A DNA stretch of 64,000 nt. Source: Streptomyces marinisediminis (GTDB lineage Bacteria; Actinomycetota; Actinomycetes; Streptomycetales; Streptomycetaceae). Shown piece after piece: positions 1 to 8,490 of this stretch. The stretch spans positions 62,001-126,000 of the forward strand of contig NZ_JAPKFL010000007.1 in assembly GCF_026262575.1 (NCBI RefSeq), read 5' to 3'. The stretch's first letter is position 1; each line of letters starts with the position of its first letter. Under the pieces are notes generated by a model, which did not search any database, had not been told where the DNA came from, and saw only the letters and a program-made list of their open reading frames with translations. The translations under genes were made by a program, and so were the position numbers.

Positions 1-573
1 GTGGACGCCGTCTCCGCGGCCGGCGCCTGGTCGCCCGCGGCCCTCGGCTTCGCCGGCTGGTCCTTCGACCCGGCGACGACGTCGGCGAACCGCCCGCAGT
101 ACTGCATCAACGGGTGGCTCTACCTGGTCGGCGTCCCGCTGCACGCCCCGCGCACCATCTCCGACCTGGTGTTCTTCACCGCCGGGTACGTGGGCGGCAC
201 GCTGAGCAGCAGCTCCTACGCCGGCCTGTACACCGACGGCGGCACCCGGGTCGGCGTCACCAAGCCGCTCACCCAGCTCATCCCGGCCAACGAGGGCCGC
301 ACGATCCTGTGTCCGCTGGAGACGCCGTACGCGGCGCAGCCGGGGAACTACTGGGTCGCGCTGCTGGTCAACGGTCCGGCGGTCAAGAGCGACGGGCCCG
401 GCTTCGCGTGCGGGGCCGCCGTCGGCAACGCGCCGGCCGGCAGCGCCCGGATGCCCGGGGGCTTCGTCCGGCACGGGCGGCTGTCCAGCACGGGCCGCAC
501 CTCGCTGCCGTCCTCGTTCAACCTCACCTCGGTCGTCGCCGACTCCAACGCCATCTGGGCCGCGGTCGCCTGA
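1..573 (+). CDS. Phage tail-type structural protein, C-terminal part (5' end outside window)
   Basis: The reading frame is open from the first base, so the true start probably lies upstream; 190 residues are visible. The sequence is rich in Gly, Ser, Thr and aromatics and has the beta-rich look of Streptomyces phage minor tail or fibre proteins (segments GLYTDGGTRVGVTKPLTQL, NYWVALLVNGPA, VVADSNAIWAAVA at the C-terminus). This resemblance is from memory of such proteins, not from a search. Amidase, holin-like and coiled-coil membrane genes follow on the same strand, an order common in actinophage tail-lysis regions. It could belong to a prophage remnant or to a domesticated tail-like particle; the window does not show which. 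Confidence 0.55.
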   Translation: MDAVSAAGAWSPAALGFAGWSFDPATTSANRPQYCINGWLYLVGVPLHAPRTISDLVFFTAGYVGGTLSSSSYAGLYTDGGTRVGVTKPLTQLIPANEGRTILCPLETPYAAQPGNYWVALLVNGPAVKSDGPGFACGAAVGNAPAGSARMPGGFVRHGRLSSTGRTSLPSSFNLTSVVADSNAIWAAVA

Positions 574-688
574 GCCCCGCCGCCCCACCGGCACCAGCCC
601 AGCACCTGCACCAGCACCGCCGGCACCACCGGCACCACCGCCCCGCGCCGCCCCCGGCGCGGGGCGTCCGCACGTCAGGAGAGTTGCC

Positions 689-1543
689 ATGGCCACACCG
701 CTCACCGCGGACGCCTTCCTCGCCGCGCTGCGGCGCGAGGGCGTCGCCGTCGTCGAAAGGGGCGACTGGCGCAACCACAACCGCGACCACATCGCGGACT
801 TCGGCCCCGTCAACGGGGTGATGGTCCACCACACCGCCACCACCGGCACCGAGGAGTCGGTGCGGCTGTGCCGCGACGGCTGGCCGGAGCTGCCCGGCCC
901 GCTGTGCCAGGGCGTCGTCGACAAGCTCGGCGGCGTCCACCTGATCGGCCACGGCCGCGCCAACCACGCGGGACTGGGTGACCCGGACGTGCTGGCCGCC
1001 GTCATCCGCGAGGACGCCGTCCTGCCCCCGCCCCAGCGGGACGCCACGGACGGCAACACCCGCTTCTACGGCTTCGAGGCGATCAACCTCGGCGACGGGC
1101 AGGACCCGTGGCCGCCGGAGCAGTTCGAGGCCCTCGCCCGCACGACGGCCGCCGTCTGCCGCGCGCACGGCTGGAACGAGCGCTCGGCCCTCGCCCACAA
1201 GGAGTGGACGCGCCGGAAGATCGACCCGCGCGGCTTCACGATGGCCGCGCTGCGGCAGCGCGTCGGGGAGCTCCTCGCCGCCGCGCCGCCCGCCCACACG
1301 CCCTTCCCCGGCGCGGACTGGTTCCGCGCGGAGCCGCACTCCCCGATCGTGACCGCGATGGCCGCCCGGCTGGTGGCCGAGGGCTGCTCGGCGTACGAGG
1401 GGGAGCCGGGGCCGCGCTGGGACGCCGACCACCAAGCCTCCTACGCGGCCTGGCAGCGCCGGCTGGGCTTCACCGGCGCCGACGCCGACGGCTGGCCCGG
1501 CGCCTACTCCTGGAACGCCCTGCGGGTGCCCACCCGCGACTGA
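689..1543 (+). CDS. Endolysin-like N-acetylmuramoyl-L-alanine amidase, copy 1
   Basis: This 284-residue protein has an Amidase_2/PGRP-type catalytic domain (about residues 1-195) and a C-terminal wall-binding-like domain (about 205-284, ending WPGAYSWNALRVPTRD). The motifs VMVHHTATTG, HGRANHAGLGD and AHKEWTRRKIDP carry the histidines expected to bind zinc and the lysine usual in this fold. The expected reaction is cleavage of the amide bond between N-acetylmuramate and L-Ala of peptidoglycan. There is no signal peptide, so export would need a holin, and a holin-like gene lies downstream. The ATG follows AGGAGA at suitable spacing. The gene at 1637 is a close paralogue. Confidence 0.8.
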   Translation: MATPLTADAFLAALRREGVAVVERGDWRNHNRDHIADFGPVNGVMVHHTATTGTEESVRLCRDGWPELPGPLCQGVVDKLGGVHLIGHGRANHAGLGDPDVLAAVIREDAVLPPPQRDATDGNTRFYGFEAINLGDGQDPWPPEQFEALARTTAAVCRAHGWNERSALAHKEWTRRKIDPRGFTMAALRQRVGELLAAAPPAHTPFPGADWFRAEPHSPIVTAMAARLVAEGCSAYEGEPGPRWDADHQASYAAWQRRLGFTGADADGWPGAYSWNALRVPTRD

Positions 1544-1562
1544 CCCCACCGCCGTCCCCGCC

Positions 1563-1593
1563 GGGGCCCGGACCGCGCGGCGGTCCGGGCCCC
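1563..1593. terminator. 13-bp perfect hairpin between the two amidase genes
   Basis: GGGGCCCGGACCG (1563-1575) is the exact reverse complement of 1581-1593, with a 5-base loop. It begins 20 bases after the stop of the first amidase. Stems without a T-run are the usual form of actinobacterial terminators, so it may separate expression of the two paralogues; an mRNA-stabilising role is also possible. Confidence 0.55.
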
Positions 1594-1636
1594 GCGCGTG
1601 CGGCACCCACCCCACCCAAGCGAGGAGGGCCGCCCC

Positions 1637-2542
1637 ATGGCCACACCCCTCACGCCCGCGCGGCTCGCCGAGGCGCTGCGCGACGAAGGCGTCCGCGTCG
1701 TCGAACACCGCGACTGGCGCCGACACAGCCGCAACCACAAGGGCGCCTGGGGCCCGGTGAACGGGGTGATGGTGCACCACACCGTCACCCGCGGCACCGC
1801 CGCCTCCGTCGACCTCTGCTACGACGGGTACGCGGGCCTGCCCGGGCCGCTGTGCCACGGCGTCATCGACAAGTCGGGCACCGTCCACCTGGTGGGCGGC
1901 GGCCGGGCCAACCACGCCGGGCTCGGGGACAGCCGGGTGCTGCGGTCGGTCATCGCGGAGGTGGCCACCCCGCGGCCGCTGGCCGACACCACCGACGGCA
2001 ACGCCCGCTTCTACGGCTTCGAGGCGATCAACCTCGGCGACGGGCGCGACCCGTGGCCCGAGGAGCAGGTCGAGGCCATCGTGCGCGCCTCGGCGGCGCT
2101 CTGCCGCGCGCACGGCTGGAACGAGCGCTCGGTCATCGCGCACAAGGAGTGGACGCGCACCAAGATCGATCCGCGCGGCGTGTCCATGCACGACCTGCGC
2201 GGGCGGATCGGCGGCCGGCTCGGCGAGCGGCCCGCGACGCGTCCGGGCACCTCCCGCCCGCGGCCGTCCCCCGGCGCGGGCGGCGGACGCGGGTACCAGC
2301 CGTTCCCCGGCGCCGCGTGGTTCCACCGCGCCCCGCGCTCGGCCGTCGTGACCGCCATGGGCGAACGCCTGGTGGCCGAGGGCTGCTCGGCCTACGCCGT
2401 GGGGCCCGGGCCGCAGTGGACGGACGCCGACCGGCGCTCGTACGCCGCCTGGCAGCGCAGGCTCGGCTACACCGGCCGCGACGCCGACGGCTGGCCGGGC
2501 GCGGTCTCCTGGCGGGCGCTGCGCGTGCCCCGGGTCTCCTGA
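1637..2542 (+). CDS. Endolysin-like N-acetylmuramoyl-L-alanine amidase, copy 2
   Basis: This 301-residue paralogue of the preceding gene has the same two-domain plan. It shares VMVHHT, GRANHAGLGD, FYGFEAINLGDGRDPWP and AHKEWTRTKIDPRG in the amidase part and the wall-binding-like C-terminus ending WPGAVSWRALRVPRVS. A Pro/Arg/Gly-rich linker (about residues 200-220) is longer than in copy 1. The chosen ATG follows GAGGAGG at 1622-1628; an upstream ATG in frame lacks such a site. Tandem duplication followed by divergence is the simplest history. Like copy 1 it lacks a signal peptide, which fits holin-dependent release. Confidence 0.8.
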   Translation: MATPLTPARLAEALRDEGVRVVEHRDWRRHSRNHKGAWGPVNGVMVHHTVTRGTAASVDLCYDGYAGLPGPLCHGVIDKSGTVHLVGGGRANHAGLGDSRVLRSVIAEVATPRPLADTTDGNARFYGFEAINLGDGRDPWPEEQVEAIVRASAALCRAHGWNERSVIAHKEWTRTKIDPRGVSMHDLRGRIGGRLGERPATRPGTSRPRPSPGAGGGRGYQPFPGAAWFHRAPRSAVVTAMGERLVAEGCSAYAVGPGPQWTDADRRSYAAWQRRLGYTGRDADGWPGAVSWRALRVPRVS

Positions 2543-2577
2543 CCCGCCCCCACCCCCTACCGGAAGGAGACGATGTG

Positions 2578-2829
2578 ATGTCCGAGTCGACCACGCTCTC
2601 GGAGGCGACCCGGCGCAGCCTGCGCACGGTGGTGCAGACCGCGGTCGGGCTGGCCCTGGTGCTGCCCGCCGTGGTGGAGGCCTCCGGCGTCCCCCGGACC
2701 CTGCCGTGGGTGGCGGGCGCGCTCGCCGTCGCCGGCGGGCTGGCCCGCGTCATGGCCCTGCCGGGCGTGCAGGCACTGCTGCCCGGCTGGCTGCGCACCG
2801 GGAAGGAGCACGGACCGGCAGATGAGTGA
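2578..2829 (+). CDS. Holin-like small membrane protein
   Basis: The 83-residue product has two probable membrane segments (about residues 18-36 and 43-58) and a short charged C-terminus (RTGKEHGPADE). Size, topology and position after two endolysin-type amidases match actinophage holins, which make the membrane lesions that let endolysin reach the wall. AAGGAGA lies seven bases before the ATG. Its end overlaps the next start by eight bases, implying translational coupling. Identification rests on topology and context, since holins share little sequence. Confidence 0.6.
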   Translation: MSESTTLSEATRRSLRTVVQTAVGLALVLPAVVEASGVPRTLPWVAGALAVAGGLARVMALPGVQALLPGWLRTGKEHGPADE

Positions 2830-3085
2830 GCTCGACCCCGACCGCACCACCGCCGTCGCGGTCGAGCTGGAGCGGCTGCGCGGCACCGTCGAGGCCGGGT
2901 TCGCCCGGGTCGACGGCGCGCTCGCCCTGCTCGTCCAGCGCAGCGACCAGATCGACAAGCAGCTCGCCGACCACGAGACGCGGCTGGACTCCCTGGAGCG
3001 CTCCCGGTGGCCCCTGGCGAGCGTCACCGCCCTGGCCGCCGTGGGCGGCACCGCCGTCGCGCTGTGGCAGCTCACCGGGAACTGA
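2822..3085 (+). CDS. Small coiled-coil protein with C-terminal membrane anchor
   Basis: This 87-residue protein has a heptad-rich helix (about residues 8-60, with ELERLRGTVEAGF and DQIDKQLADHETRLDSLER) and a single C-terminal hydrophobic segment (SVTALAAVGGTAVALWQL). Proteins of this build often follow holins in actinophage lysis cassettes, where they may tune lysis timing; that role is inferred. Its start lies inside the holin-like gene. It is the last gene of the phage-type block before a strong hairpin. Confidence 0.55.
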   Translation: MSELDPDRTTAVAVELERLRGTVEAGFARVDGALALLVQRSDQIDKQLADHETRLDSLERSRWPLASVTALAAVGGTAVALWQLTGN

Positions 3086-3091
3086 CGCCGC

Positions 3092-3120
3092 TGCCCGGGG
3101 CTCGCCGCGAGCCCCGGGCA
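3092..3120. terminator. Bidirectional terminator between lysis block and DUF3027 gene
   Basis: A perfect 13-bp stem (TGCCCGGGGCTCG and its complement) encloses a 3-base loop. It sits in the 66-base gap between two convergent genes and could stop transcription from both sides. Confidence 0.7.
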
Positions 3121-3151
3121 CCCGCGCCGGGCGCCCCCGCGCGGCGGGTGG

Positions 3152-4000
3152 TCACGCTCCGGTCTCGCCGTGCTCGGTGTCGGCGGGCTCGGCGCCGGCG
3201 TCGCGCAGCGCGAGGTCGTCCACCCGCGTCTCGTCGATCACCGGGGCCGGGGGCTTCGGCGGCCGGGGCATGACGGCCGCCTCCGAGTGGCCGCCGCAGC
3301 CGTAGCCGAAGGAGACGACGCTCCCGTCGGCCGGGGCGTACTCGTTGGCGCAGACGCCGAAGGCCTGGCGCAGCGACCCGGCCAGGGGGACGAGGAAACC
3401 GCAGGTCTGACAGGAGGCCGGGGCGGCCTGGGCCATCGGCGTGCGCGGACCGAAGCGGTCCTCCCAGCGCTCGGCGGCCAGGTGCAGGCCGAGCCGGGAG
3501 AGCACCCGCGCCCGCCCCATGCCCAGCTCGTCGGCGACGGCGCCGATCCGCGCCGGGTCCGTCGCGGTGGGTTCGTCCCCGGCGAGGGCGGAGTTCGGCG
3601 GGGGCTCGTCCTCGCCGGAGTACCCCGGCTCCAGGCGCAGGTCGTCGGCCTCGGTGGGCAGCAGGTCGCCGGTGCCCAGGTCGCCGGGGCGCAGCCGCTC
3701 GCTCCAGGGCACCCACTCCGGGGCGAGCACCGCGTCGGGCCCGGGCAGCAGCACCGTCTCGTCCAGGGTGACGACGCGGGCCCGCGAGGCGCGGGCCACG
3801 GTGACGGCCCAGCGCCAGCCGCGGTAGCCGGGCTCCTGGCACTCGAAGAGGTGGGTGACGACCCGGTCGGCGTCGGCGACGGCGCCCAGGTAGTCACCGA
3901 CGGTGCCGGGGCGGGCGGCCTCCACCGCGGCGTCCCTGGCGAGCTCCACTGCCTCGGCGCACAGCCGGTCGGGGGTACGGCTTCGCATCGCAGCACTCAC
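3152..4000 (-). CDS. DUF3027 domain protein
   Basis: The product has 282 residues and resembles the actinobacterial DUF3027 family, whose function is unknown to me. The N-terminal half contains the segments FECQEPGYRGWRWAVTVARA and VLAPEWVPWSERL. The C-terminal half has two CxxC-like cysteine groups (PASCQTCGFLVPLAG and FGVCANEYAPADG), which could bind a metal. The GTG start follows GGAAGAGA. It is divergent from the MFS gene across 241 bases and ends toward the phage-type block, which makes it the first clear core gene on this side. Confidence 0.7.
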   Translation of the reverse strand: MSAAMRSRTPDRLCAEAVELARDAAVEAARPGTVGDYLGAVADADRVVTHLFECQEPGYRGWRWAVTVARASRARVVTLDETVLLPGPDAVLAPEWVPWSERLRPGDLGTGDLLPTEADDLRLEPGYSGEDEPPPNSALAGDEPTATDPARIGAVADELGMGRARVLSRLGLHLAAERWEDRFGPRTPMAQAAPASCQTCGFLVPLAGSLRQAFGVCANEYAPADGSVVSFGYGCGGHSEAAVMPRPPKPPAPVIDETRVDDLALRDAGAEPADTEHGETGA

Positions 4001-4241
4001 AAGAATCGTCTCTTCCTTGGCAGGTCACGCCTGCGCGTACGGCAGGAGACCGGACGTCGGCCACGGGGGACGGAGCGGACCGGTGGACCGCTGCGACGTC
4101 CCCGCGCGGGTGACGCACGGGGGACGATGCCGTACGGGGCGCGCTGTGCTCCCACGCTACCCCACGGCCGTGCCGCGCCCACCCTGCCCCGCCCCGGCGC
4201 AGCTCCCGTTCACCGGAGGCTTCCTGGGGCACACTGACGAG

Positions 4242-5726
4242 GTGACTGACGACGTGGGGGGCACGAGGCTCACGGACACCAGGCCCTACGGCGCCGGGTC
4301 GCCCGGCGGAGCGGGGCCCCCCGCCGGGGGACCGGGCGGACGCCGCGGCGTCCGCCCGGCCGCCCGGCGGCTCGCGCGCGGTCTGGGCCGGACGGTGCGC
4401 CGACCGCCCGCCGCCGTGGGCCGGGGCATCCGCAGGGCCACCCACGCGCAGGGCGCCGGCGAGTCGGGCCTGGGCAAGCTGACCGAGCTGCACATGATCA
4501 ACTCGGCCGGCGACATGCTCATCACCGTGGCGCTGGCCTCCACCATCTTCTTCTCCGTGCCCACCGGAGAGGCGCGCGGCCGGGTGGCGCTGTACCTGGC
4601 GGTCACGCTCGCCCCCTTCATCCTCCTCGCGCCGGTCATCGGCCCGCTGCTGGACCGCATCCCGCACGGCCGCCGCGCGGCGATGGCCGCCGCGATGCTG
4701 GGCCGCGCGCTGCTGGCGCTGGCCCTGTCCGGCGCGGTGGCCGACGGCGGGCTGGAGCTGTACCCGGCGGCGCTGGGCGTGCTGGTGGCGTCCAAGGCGT
4801 ACAACATCGTGCGCTCGGCGGTGGTGCCGCGGCTGCTGCCGCCGCGGGTGTCGCTGGTGAAGGCGAACTCCCGGGTGACGCTGGCCGGGCTGCTGGCCAC
4901 CGGCGCGGCGGCCCCGGTGGGCGCCGGGCTGCACCAGTTCGGGCCGCAGTGGCCGCTGTACGGGGCGTTCGCCGTGTTCGTCGTCGGCCTCTTCCTGGCG
5001 TTCACCCTGCCGCACCAGGTCGACTCGGCCAGGGGCGAGCACCGGGCGCGGCTGGCGGCCGGGCGCGGGGAGCCCGAGCCGTGGCTGGCCAAGCACAGCC
5101 CCGGGCACGACCAGCGCGCGGCGCGCCGCCCCGGGCTGCGCACGGTCGGCGCGTCGGTGCTCAACGCGCTGATCGCGAACTCGGCGGTGCGGGCGCTGTC
5201 GGGGTTCCTCACCTTCTTCCTGGCGTTCCTGCTGCGCGAGCACCCGCTGGCCGGGTTCGACGCGATGGTCTCGCTCGGGCTGGTCGCGGTCGCGGCGGGC
5301 GGCGGCAACGCGCTGGGCACGACGCTCGGCGCGTGGCTGCGGGCGCGCGGCCCGGAGGTGATCATCGCCTCGGTGCTCGCGCTGGCGCTGGCCGCGACGG
5401 TGGTGGCCGCGGTGCGCTACCAGGTGGTGACGGTGACCGCGGTGGCCGCGTGCGCGGGGGCGTGCCAGGCGCTGGCGAAGCTGTCCCTGGACGCGCTGAT
5501 CCAGCGCGACGTGCCCGAGGAGGTGCGCACGTCGGCCTTCGCGCGCTCCGAGACGCTGGTGCAGATGTCGTGGGTGGCCGGGGGCGCGGTGGGGATCGTG
5601 CTGCCGCTGCACGCGACGCTGGGCATGGGCGTCGGTGCGGGCCTGGTCGGCGCCGGTGGGGTGCTGGCGCTGCGCGGCCTGCTGACGGCCGCGCGCCGCG
5701 GCACGCCGCACCCCCGCGTCACCTGA
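4242..5726 (+). CDS. MFS transporter
   Basis: This 494-residue membrane protein has about twelve hydrophobic segments after an Arg/Pro-rich cytoplasmic N-terminus of about 75 residues. LLDRIPHGRRAAMA between segments 2 and 3 fits the loop motif typical of major facilitator carriers, so proton-driven export of a small molecule is the likely mode. The substrate cannot be read from sequence. GTG at 4242 was chosen because upstream codons in the long open frame look non-coding; no good ribosome-binding site precedes it, so a short-leader or leaderless transcript is possible. Confidence 0.75.
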   Translation: MTDDVGGTRLTDTRPYGAGSPGGAGPPAGGPGGRRGVRPAARRLARGLGRTVRRPPAAVGRGIRRATHAQGAGESGLGKLTELHMINSAGDMLITVALASTIFFSVPTGEARGRVALYLAVTLAPFILLAPVIGPLLDRIPHGRRAAMAAAMLGRALLALALSGAVADGGLELYPAALGVLVASKAYNIVRSAVVPRLLPPRVSLVKANSRVTLAGLLATGAAAPVGAGLHQFGPQWPLYGAFAVFVVGLFLAFTLPHQVDSARGEHRARLAAGRGEPEPWLAKHSPGHDQRAARRPGLRTVGASVLNALIANSAVRALSGFLTFFLAFLLREHPLAGFDAMVSLGLVAVAAGGGNALGTTLGAWLRARGPEVIIASVLALALAATVVAAVRYQVVTVTAVAACAGACQALAKLSLDALIQRDVPEEVRTSAFARSETLVQMSWVAGGAVGIVLPLHATLGMGVGAGLVGAGGVLALRGLLTAARRGTPHPRVT

Positions 5727-5752
5727 CGCGGCCGGGGCGATAGCCTGCCCCC

Positions 5753-6265
5753 ATGACCAGCATGCTCTCCCGGGCCCGGGGCCGTCGCACCCGGACCGCC
5801 GCGGCCGCAGGCGCCGCCTGCCTCGCGCTCGTCGCGCTGTCCGCGTGTGAGAAGCCGACTCCCATGACGACGATCACCGTCGGCTCGGACAGCGTCCACT
5901 CCGAGGCCTCCTGCTACAACGGCGGCGAGAAGCTCGGCCAGGAGGACTTCGCCCGGTGCCTGAGCGAAGGCGACGGGCCGACCGAGTCGATCACGGTCAC
6001 GCAGGGGGACACCCTGCGCCTGGGCGTGGAGCCGGAGATCGCCGAGCGCGGCTGGCAGGTGTGGCTGGAAGGCCAGCAGCCGGTCGCCGCCTACTCCGAC
6101 TCCACCTACGAGACCATCGAGGCCGGACCGCTCATCAACGCCGTGGCCCAGACCACGGGCCAGGCGCCGGAGGAACTGCGGCTGGCCATCGTCGAGTCGG
6201 GCTCGGCCACCGACCCGGAGGCCGGCAGCTACGGCGTCTGGCAGTACACGCTGAACGTGAAGTAA
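5753..6265 (+). CDS. DUF2771-type lipoprotein
   Basis: The 170-residue product starts with a twin-Arg-rich basic stretch, a hydrophobic core and a lipobox (ALSAC near residue 32), so it should be lipidated at Cys and anchored outside the membrane. The rest, with HSEASCYNGGEKLGQEDFARC and GVWQYTLNVK, resembles the actinobacterial DUF2771 family; I know no biochemical role. It lies 26 bases after the MFS gene and 7 bases before mqnB, so the four genes to 7852 probably share transcription. Confidence 0.7.
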   Translation: MTSMLSRARGRRTRTAAAAGAACLALVALSACEKPTPMTTITVGSDSVHSEASCYNGGEKLGQEDFARCLSEGDGPTESITVTQGDTLRLGVEPEIAERGWQVWLEGQQPVAAYSDSTYETIEAGPLINAVAQTTGQAPEELRLAIVESGSATDPEAGSYGVWQYTLNVK

Positions 6266-6272
6266 GGGCGGC

Positions 6273-6974
6273 GTGCGGGCCCTGGTCGTCACCGCCGTCC
6301 CGCCCGAGCGGGACGCGGTGACCCGTGCCGCGGCGGCGCCGCCGGAGGTGGTGGAGCTGCCCGGCGGCGGGGTGCTGCACCGCGTGTCCCTGGGCGGTTG
6401 CGCGCTGGACGCGCTCGCCGCCGGGGTCGGCCCGGCGGCCGCGGCGGCCGGGACCGCCGTCGCGCTGACGGCGGCCGAGCTGGCCGGCGCCCCCTACGGC
6501 GCGGTGGTCTGCGCGGGCATCGGCGGGGGCTTCGGCGTCCCGCCCGGGCGCCCGGTGGTGGCCTCCGCGATCGTCGCCGCCGACCTCGGCGCCGAGACGG
6601 CCGAGGGCTTCCTGCCCGTGACGGAGCTGGGCTTCGGCGTGTGCGAGCACCGGCCGCCCCCGGCGCGGGCCCGCGCGCTGGCCGACGCGGTCGGCGCCGC
6701 GCTCGGCTCCGTGCTGACCGTCTCCACCGTCACCGGCACGGCGGCGGGCGCCGCCGAGCTGGTCCGGCGGCACCCGGACGCCGTCGCCGAGGCGATGGAG
6801 GGGTTCGGTGTGGCACAGGCCGCCGCCGGGTACGGCACCCCGGTGTTCGAACTGCGCGCCGTCTCCAACGCGGTCGGCCCCCGCGACCGCGCGGCGTGGC
6901 GCGTCCCGGAGGCGCTGACCGCGCTCACCGGGGCCTTCCGCGCCGCCATCCCCGTGCTGGAGGGCTGGACATGA
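6273..6974 (+). CDS. mqnB: Futalosine hydrolase MqnB
   Basis: MqnB cleaves futalosine to dehypoxanthine futalosine plus hypoxanthine in the futalosine route to menaquinone. The 233-residue protein has the purine nucleoside phosphorylase/MTA-nucleosidase fold signatures: VVCAGIGGGFG, a FLPVTELGFGVCEH segment and AEAMEGFGVAQAA, which holds the Glu used for nucleoside binding in this family. The conserved VFELRAVSNAVGPRD follows. The GTG start is close behind the lipoprotein gene. The stop overlaps the mqnD start in an ATGA, so the two enzymes are translationally coupled. Confidence 0.9.
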   Translation: MRALVVTAVPPERDAVTRAAAAPPEVVELPGGGVLHRVSLGGCALDALAAGVGPAAAAAGTAVALTAAELAGAPYGAVVCAGIGGGFGVPPGRPVVASAIVAADLGAETAEGFLPVTELGFGVCEHRPPPARARALADAVGAALGSVLTVSTVTGTAAGAAELVRRHPDAVAEAMEGFGVAQAAAGYGTPVFELRAVSNAVGPRDRAAWRVPEALTALTGAFRAAIPVLEGWT

Positions 6975-7852
6975 CCTCACCGCGTCCCGGCGGGCAGCCG
7001 CTGGCCGCCGCCTACTCCCCCTGCCCCAACGACACGTTCGTCTTCCACGCCTGGGCGCACGGCCTGGTGCCCGGGGCCCCGCCGCTCCAGGTGACGTTCG
7101 CGGACATCGACGTCACCAACGGCCTGGCCGAGCGCGGCGCCGACTGCCCCTTCGACGTCCTGAAGATCTCCTACGCCCAGCTCCCCTACGTCCTGGACGA
7201 GTTCGCCCTGCTGCCCGCGGGCGGGGCGCTGGGCCGGGGCTGCGGCCCGCTGGTGCTGACCCGCGAACCGGGCGCCGGGGCGGACCTGCGCGGCCGCACC
7301 GTCGCCGTGCCGAGCGAGCGCTCCACCGCCTACCTGCTGTTCCGGCTGTGGGCGGCGGCCGAGGTGCCCGGCGGGGTCGGCGAGATCGTGGTGCTGCCGT
7401 TCCACGAGATCATGCCCGCCGTGCGCGACGGCGAGGTCGACGCCGGGCTGGTCATCCACGAGGCCCGCTTCACCTACCCGCGCTACGGGCTGCACCAGCT
7501 CGCGGACATGGGCGAGCACTGGGAGCGCACGACGGGCCTGCCCATCCCGCTGGGCGCCATCGTCGCGCGCCGCTCGCTGGGCGCCGCGCGGCTGGCCGCG
7601 CTGGCCGGGGCGGCCGGTGCCTCGGTGCGGGCGGCCTGGGCCGACCCGGCCGCCTCGCGGTCCTACGTGCTGGAGCACGCGCAGGAGCTGGACCCGGACG
7701 TGGCGGACCGGCACATCGGGCTCTACGTCAACGAGTTCACCGCCGAGCTGGGCCTGGACGGGTACGCGGCCGTGGACGGGCTGCTGACACGGGCGGCGGC
7801 CGAGGGGCTCGTACCGCCGCTCGCACCGGACGCGCTGCAACTCCCGGGGTAG
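6971..7852 (+). CDS. mqnD: 1,4-dihydroxy-6-naphthoate synthase MqnD
   Basis: MqnD converts cyclic dehypoxanthine futalosine to 1,4-dihydroxy-6-naphthoate, a later step than MqnB in menaquinone synthesis. The 293-residue protein has a periplasmic-binding-like fold and conserved family segments: YSPCPNDTFVFHAW near the N-terminus, DVLKISYAQLPY, VPSERSTAYLLFRLW and DAGLVIHEARFTY. No signal peptide is present, as expected for a cytosolic enzyme. The ATG overlaps the mqnB stop. Other futalosine-route genes are not in this window. Confidence 0.92.
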   Translation: MTSPRPGGQPLAAAYSPCPNDTFVFHAWAHGLVPGAPPLQVTFADIDVTNGLAERGADCPFDVLKISYAQLPYVLDEFALLPAGGALGRGCGPLVLTREPGAGADLRGRTVAVPSERSTAYLLFRLWAAAEVPGGVGEIVVLPFHEIMPAVRDGEVDAGLVIHEARFTYPRYGLHQLADMGEHWERTTGLPIPLGAIVARRSLGAARLAALAGAAGASVRAAWADPAASRSYVLEHAQELDPDVADRHIGLYVNEFTAELGLDGYAAVDGLLTRAAAEGLVPPLAPDALQLPG

Positions 7853-7853
7853 G

Positions 7854-7879
7854 CGCCCGCCCGGGCTCCCGGGCGGGCG
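7854..7879. terminator. Bidirectional terminator between mqnD and cold-shock gene
   Basis: CGCCCGCCCGGG pairs with CCCGGGCGGGCG around a minimal loop directly after the mqnD stop. The convergent cold-shock gene ends at 7916, so the stem can serve both. Confidence 0.65.
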
Positions 7880-7915
7880 GGGCGGCGTCAGAGCCCGGGG
7901 CGCGGCGGGGCGGCG

Positions 7916-8299
7916 TCAGACGTCCAGTTGGTCGGCCACGGCGCGCAGCATGCCCGCGATCTTGGCGCCGTGGGCCCGGTCCGGGTAGCGGCCGCGCTCG
8001 AGCTGCTGGGAGACGCCGTCGAGCAGCGTGGTGAGGTCCTGCACGATGGACGCCAGCTCGTCCGGCCTGCGGCGCTGCGCGGCGGCCACGGACGGGGCCG
8101 GGTCCAGCACGGTCAACGACAGCGCCTGGTCGCCGCGCTGCCCGGCGACGACGCCGAACTCCACCCGCTGCCCCGGCTTCAGCGCCGCGACCCCGTCGGG
8201 CAGCACCGAGGAGTGCACGAAGACGTCGCCGCCGTCGTCCCGGGAGAGGAAGCCGAAGCCCTTCTCGCTGTTGAACCACTTGACCTTGCCGGTAGGCAC
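7916..8299 (-). CDS. Cold-shock domain protein with C-terminal extension
   Basis: The 127-residue product begins with a cold-shock domain (about residues 1-67) carrying the RNA-binding motifs KGFGFL (RNP1) and VFVHSS (RNP2). About 60 residues follow, predicted helical (ELASIVQDLTTLLDGVSQQLE), which are absent from the short CspA type. Single-stranded RNA or DNA binding is the expected activity. The GTG start (protein MPTGKVKWF) was preferred because the cold-shock fold begins there and GAGGAC precedes it. The short paralogue at 54111 is the classical type. Confidence 0.85.
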   Translation of the reverse strand: MPTGKVKWFNSEKGFGFLSRDDGGDVFVHSSVLPDGVAALKPGQRVEFGVVAGQRGDQALSLTVLDPAPSVAAAQRRRPDELASIVQDLTTLLDGVSQQLERGRYPDRAHGAKIAGMLRAVADQLDV

Positions 8300-8490
8300 G
8301 TGACCGTCCTCGTCCTCGCACTCGTGGGGGCAGCCGAACGCGGCTCCCGGCTCTGCACACAGCACTCCGGCGGGCCGGGAGGGGCCCGCACGTCACAAGA
8401 TTAATCTCCCCGCGCCCGGTGACAAGATGCCAGCGGACGGTGAGCGACGGCCGGGGCCGTGCACTGACCCACGCGTCCTACCCTGGACGG

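Noticed and set aside
524..2326. 600-codon open frame opposite the amidase genes
   Set aside because: Antisense to two well-supported amidases; Arg/Gly/Ala/Val-rich without motifs. Long antisense frames are expected at this GC content.
3894..5711. 605-codon minus-strand frame opposite the MFS gene
   Set aside because: Composition is His/Arg/Gln-rich noise and the plus-strand frame has clear membrane helices.
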